From the NCBI GenBank assembly GCA_964485345.1, contig CAZAJB010000079.1, forward strand, positions 1 to 9,804: a stretch of DNA of 9,804 bases, in the 5' to 3' direction. The translations under genes were made by a program, and so were the position numbers. Every line of letters begins with the position of its first letter. Position 1 is the first letter of the stretch. Of the stretch, positions 7,410-9,804 are shown one piece after another. Under the pieces are notes generated by a model that did no database searches, was not told where the DNA came from, and was given only the letters and a program-made list of their open reading frames with translations. The stretch is from UBA5420 sp964485345 (lineage in GTDB: Bacteria > Bacillota > Limnochordia > Darwinibacteriales > Darwinibacteriaceae).

Positions 7410-8834
7410 TTGTCTCAATTTGACTCTGCAAAATTGGAAGCTTTTGTTTTGGCAGAAATGGAGAAGCAAAGGATTCCTGGGTTGTCTTTAAGTTTCGTAG
7501 GCCCCCACGGCACGCTTTTTGAGAAAGCCTATGGATATTGTCATGAAGGCACAAAGCAACCAGTCACCGTGGATACTATTATGGGGGTTGCTTCCCTTTC
7601 CAAATCATTTACTGGTGTGGCGTTAGCTATCTTGGAAGAAGAAGGAAAGCTGCGTTTTACCGATCCGGTCACTCGCTTTTTCCCGCAGTTTAAGATCCCC
7701 GGCACCCCAAAGGATGCTGTGTTGATCAAGCATCTCTTGTGCCACACGACTGGGTTACCCCTCCTTCCTACTTTGGATCATTGCATGGATGCCCATACAA
7801 AGCGCGACCCTGGCGAAAAGAGGGACACTGATGCCTTGACAGAGCTCTTGAAGGTGCAAACGGCTCAGGACATCGTGGACTATATTTGTGCAGGTGATTA
7901 CGAACCTTTGGGGCAACCCGGGGAGTATATGAACTATTCTAACGACTGTTATGCCATTCTCTCTTCCATTGTGGATATGGCTGCTGGGATGAGCATGGAA
8001 GATTTTTTAGATCAAAGAATCTTCAAACCTTTAGGCATGGGTCGGAGTGCTTTGGGCTTTGAGCGGTTAGGTGATTATGACAATGTCACCCAGTTGTTCT
8101 CCAAAGACGATGACGGCAAGATTACTGCGTCAGACAACTGGCAATTCGCTCCCCCCTATAGGGGCTGTGGCTGGATTATCTCTTCAAGTAGTGATATGGC
8201 AAGGTACTATAGAATGTTGGCTTCTGGTGGCGTACACGAAGGCAAGCGATTCCTCGGAATGGGTGCAGAAAGGCGCATTTTGGGAGATGAATTTCCCACA
8301 ACCGAAACAGGTGTCTACACCTATGGCCTGGCAAAAGCCCTCTGGAGGGGTCACACTCTTTTCACCCATACGGGTGGCTTGAAAGGGATCTCTTCTGCAG
8401 GAGGATTTTTGAAGGATACTGGCTATGCCGGAGTTGTTCTCACAAACATAGGTGGAGCTAATCCGATGCGTATTCTCATGGGTGCTTTTAACATTCTGGA
8501 GGGTTTAGAGCCCGACACACCGGCGCATAGCTATCGGCCTGTGGATAGGGAGCCCCAAGAACCACGCATTTACGAGGGCTTTTATAGTAGCCGTGAAGGA
8601 GGTCTTTCGCGGTGTGCCCATGTCCACAAAGTAGAGTATCTAAATGGCGAATTAAGCATCGCCCTATCTTGGGAGGATACCAAACGCAAGTTGCACTTTT
8701 GCGGGGAGAACTACTTCTTGGCTGCAAAAGAAGGTGAAGATCCAGTGAACGATGGCACAGTTATAAGCCTTTTTGTGAGCCAAGATAAGGCGTGGGCTTT
8801 AAAAATGGGTAGCCGTATGTATCAGAGAATTTAA
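7410..8834 (+). CDS. Cytosolic serine hydrolase, beta-lactamase/S12 family with C-terminal extension
   Basis: Second serine hydrolase of the same superfamily, lacking a signal peptide (it starts MSQFDSAKLEAFVLAEMEKQ) and therefore probably cytoplasmic. The start is TTG 7410, nine bases after TAGGAGG (7394-7400). Its 474 residues contain SLSK (62-65, nucleophile Ser62 and Lys65), YSN (176-178) and HTG (320-322). The catalytic domain ends near residue 370. About 95 further residues (380-474), beginning 'YEGFYSSREGG' and rich in beta-type sequence, form an extra domain like those found after some D-aminopeptidases and penicillin-binding-protein-like esterases. It follows the exported paralogue by 34 bases and precedes an M55 D-aminopeptidase gene, so intracellular processing of imported peptides is the likely role. 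It may instead be an amidase or esterase; sequence alone does not settle this. Confidence 0.88.
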   Translation: MSQFDSAKLEAFVLAEMEKQRIPGLSLSFVGPHGTLFEKAYGYCHEGTKQPVTVDTIMGVASLSKSFTGVALAILEEEGKLRFTDPVTRFFPQFKIPGTPKDAVLIKHLLCHTTGLPLLPTLDHCMDAHTKRDPGEKRDTDALTELLKVQTAQDIVDYICAGDYEPLGQPGEYMNYSNDCYAILSSIVDMAAGMSMEDFLDQRIFKPLGMGRSALGFERLGDYDNVTQLFSKDDDGKITASDNWQFAPPYRGCGWIISSSSDMARYYRMLASGGVHEGKRFLGMGAERRILGDEFPTTETGVYTYGLAKALWRGHTLFTHTGGLKGISSAGGFLKDTGYAGVVLTNIGGANPMRILMGAFNILEGLEPDTPAHSYRPVDREPQEPRIYEGFYSSREGGLSRCAHVHKVEYLNGELSIALSWEDTKRKLHFCGENYFLAAKEGEDPVNDGTVISLFVSQDKAWALKMGSRMYQRI

Positions 8835-8866
8835 GAATGAGTGCAGTCTAGAGAGGGAGTTTTCAA

Positions 8867-9664
8867 ATGAAAGTTTTTATAAGTGTAGACATTGAAGGTA
8901 TATGTAGTACCACCACATGGGAAGAGACACGCACACAGACGACGGAGTGGATACCACATGCCAAGCAAATGACTCGGGAGGTTCTCGCTACAATCGAAGG
9001 CGCACTGGCCGGTGGTGCTACCAAGATCGTTGTAAAAGATGCCCATGGATGGGGGCAGAACATCTTCCAAGAAGAATTGCCAGAGGGAGTTACTCTGTTG
9101 CGTCGCCGTTCTGGTCACCCTTATTTAATGGTGGAAGGGATCGATAGCAGCTTCGATGCGGCGATGTTTGTAGGTTATCATGCTGCAGCGAGTAGACCGG
9201 GCAATCCTCTTTCCCACACGTTAACTGGACGACCTCTGTGGATTAAGGTGAATGGAAGAATTGCCTCGGAATTTCTCCTTTATAGTTGGGCTTGTGCCTT
9301 AGAAGGAGTGCCAAGTGTGCTTTTATCTGGGGATGCCATGCTTTGTGATGATGAAAAAGATCTTCATCCAGGGCTGTTTACCGTGGCGGCGAAAGATGCT
9401 GATGGGGCACTGACCAAGAATTTTAGCCGTATTTGTGTGGAAAAAGACCTGAGAAATGCGGCTGAGCAAGCAATTCAACAGGACCTAAAAGCAGCCAGAA
9501 TTATGCTACCAGAGAGTTTCCATGTGGAGATCATGTATAAAGAACACGTGGATGCCGCCAAGGCCAGCTATTTCCCTGGCGTTGTAAGAGAGGCGAGCAA
9601 TGTAGTAAGTTTCTCTACAACCAATTATCGAGATGTTTTAACGGCTCTAAGTTGGATAGTCTAG
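8867..9664 (+). CDS. dppA: M55-family D-aminopeptidase, DppA-like
   Basis: Zinc aminopeptidase of family M55. The Bacillus subtilis member DppA is a D-specific aminopeptidase that assembles as a decamer and releases N-terminal D-amino acids from short peptides. The start is ATG 8867, seven bases after GGGAG (8855-8859). In the 265 residues the family signature SxDxEG is present as SVDIEG (6-11). Expected zinc ligands are Asp8, Glu10, His60 (KDAH), His105 (GYHA) and Glu135 (ASEF), all conserved. The 'MVEGID' segment and 'PLSH' (114-117) also match the family. No signal peptide, so it is cytosolic. Length is close to that of B. subtilis DppA. It sits with the dipeptide transporter as in B. subtilis, although here it is downstream instead of first. 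This gene is the main support for a D-peptide substrate of the operon. Confidence 0.92.
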   Translation: MKVFISVDIEGICSTTTWEETRTQTTEWIPHAKQMTREVLATIEGALAGGATKIVVKDAHGWGQNIFQEELPEGVTLLRRRSGHPYLMVEGIDSSFDAAMFVGYHAAASRPGNPLSHTLTGRPLWIKVNGRIASEFLLYSWACALEGVPSVLLSGDAMLCDDEKDLHPGLFTVAAKDADGALTKNFSRICVEKDLRNAAEQAIQQDLKAARIMLPESFHVEIMYKEHVDAAKASYFPGVVREASNVVSFSTTNYRDVLTALSWIV

Positions 9665-9704
9665 ACTAACGAATAAATACATATCACTAAAGAGGCGAAG
9701 ATAC

Positions 9705-9804
9705 ATGTTCAGCTATAATATCGAAGCTTGTGCCAAGCGGATAGCCCCTTACATCATTAGCACTCCCCTCGTGGAAGTGGAAGAGCTAAGTAGTCGTACG
9801 GGGA
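9705..9804 (+). CDS. PLP-dependent threonine/serine dehydratase-like enzyme, 5' part only
   Basis: Only the first 33 codons lie in the window. They begin MFSYNIEACAKRIAPYIIS and continue TPLVEVEELSSRTG. The pattern 'A..RI...I..TPL......LS..G' is the N-terminal signature of fold-type II PLP enzymes such as threonine dehydratase, serine racemase and hydroxyectoine-pathway dehydratase EutB. The catalytic lysine lies beyond the window edge. ATG 9705 is preceded by the weak ribosome site GAGGCG (9692-9697), 40 bases after the M55 stop. No terminator lies between them, so it probably belongs to the operon and would deaminate a hydroxy-amino acid released by the peptidases. The subfamily cannot be told from this fragment. 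Confidence 0.75.
   Translation, partial: MFSYNIEACAKRIAPYIISTPLVEVEELSSRTG

Noticed and set aside
6275..8834. Beta-lactamase resistance genes
   Set aside because: Both have HxG instead of KTG and sit in a peptide-catabolism operon. The superfamily is mostly peptidases and esterases, so resistance is not supported.
8831..9118. Minus-strand open frames opposite the M55 gene
   Set aside because: The plus-strand frame carries all five M55 zinc ligands; the minus-strand frames are antisense shadows.
1..9804. CRISPR array, tRNA, rRNA or riboswitch
   Set aside because: No regularly spaced direct repeats, cloverleaf with T-loop motif, rRNA segment or known riboswitch core was seen on reading.

Overview
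The window is a bacterial catabolic operon on the + strand, running from about 600 to beyond the right edge. It carries a complete family-5 peptide ABC transporter: binding protein, two permeases and two ATPases. Three hydrolases follow: an exported serine hydrolase, a cytosolic serine hydrolase and an M55 D-aminopeptidase. A PLP-dependent threonine/serine dehydratase-like enzyme is cut off by the window end. Strong GGAGG-type ribosome sites, frequent TTG/GTG starts and a cre-like sequence suggest a Bacillota-type organism. The binding protein has a plain Sec signal peptide with no lipobox cysteine, which is unusual for a monoderm Bacillota and hints at a lineage with an outer membrane. This assignment is an inference.

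Layout. 1-60: intrinsic terminator of an upstream gene outside the window. 78-243: degraded, frameshifted N-terminus of an IS1634/DUF4277-type transposase. 244-599: no recognisable gene, one notable palindrome. 600-752: likely sigma-A promoter and leader, with a cre-like site just before the first ribosome site. 753-2333: binding protein. 2334-2431: two tandem hairpins, the second terminator-like. 2432-6275: permeases and ATPases, tightly packed with start/stop overlaps. 6275-8834: two S12-family serine hydrolases. 8867-9664: M55 peptidase. 9705-9804: start of the dehydratase.

How the genes may work together. The transporter would import short peptides. The exported serine hydrolase could trim or release peptides outside the membrane. 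The cytosolic serine hydrolase and the DppA-type aminopeptidase could remove D-residues inside the cell. The dehydratase would deaminate a hydroxy-amino acid to a 2-oxo acid. In Bacillus subtilis a DppA D-aminopeptidase is likewise encoded with a dipeptide ABC transporter, so a pathway for D-amino-acid-containing (for example cell-wall-derived) peptides is the best reading. The substrate is not proven by the sequence. No RNA gene, CRISPR array or intact mobile element was seen.
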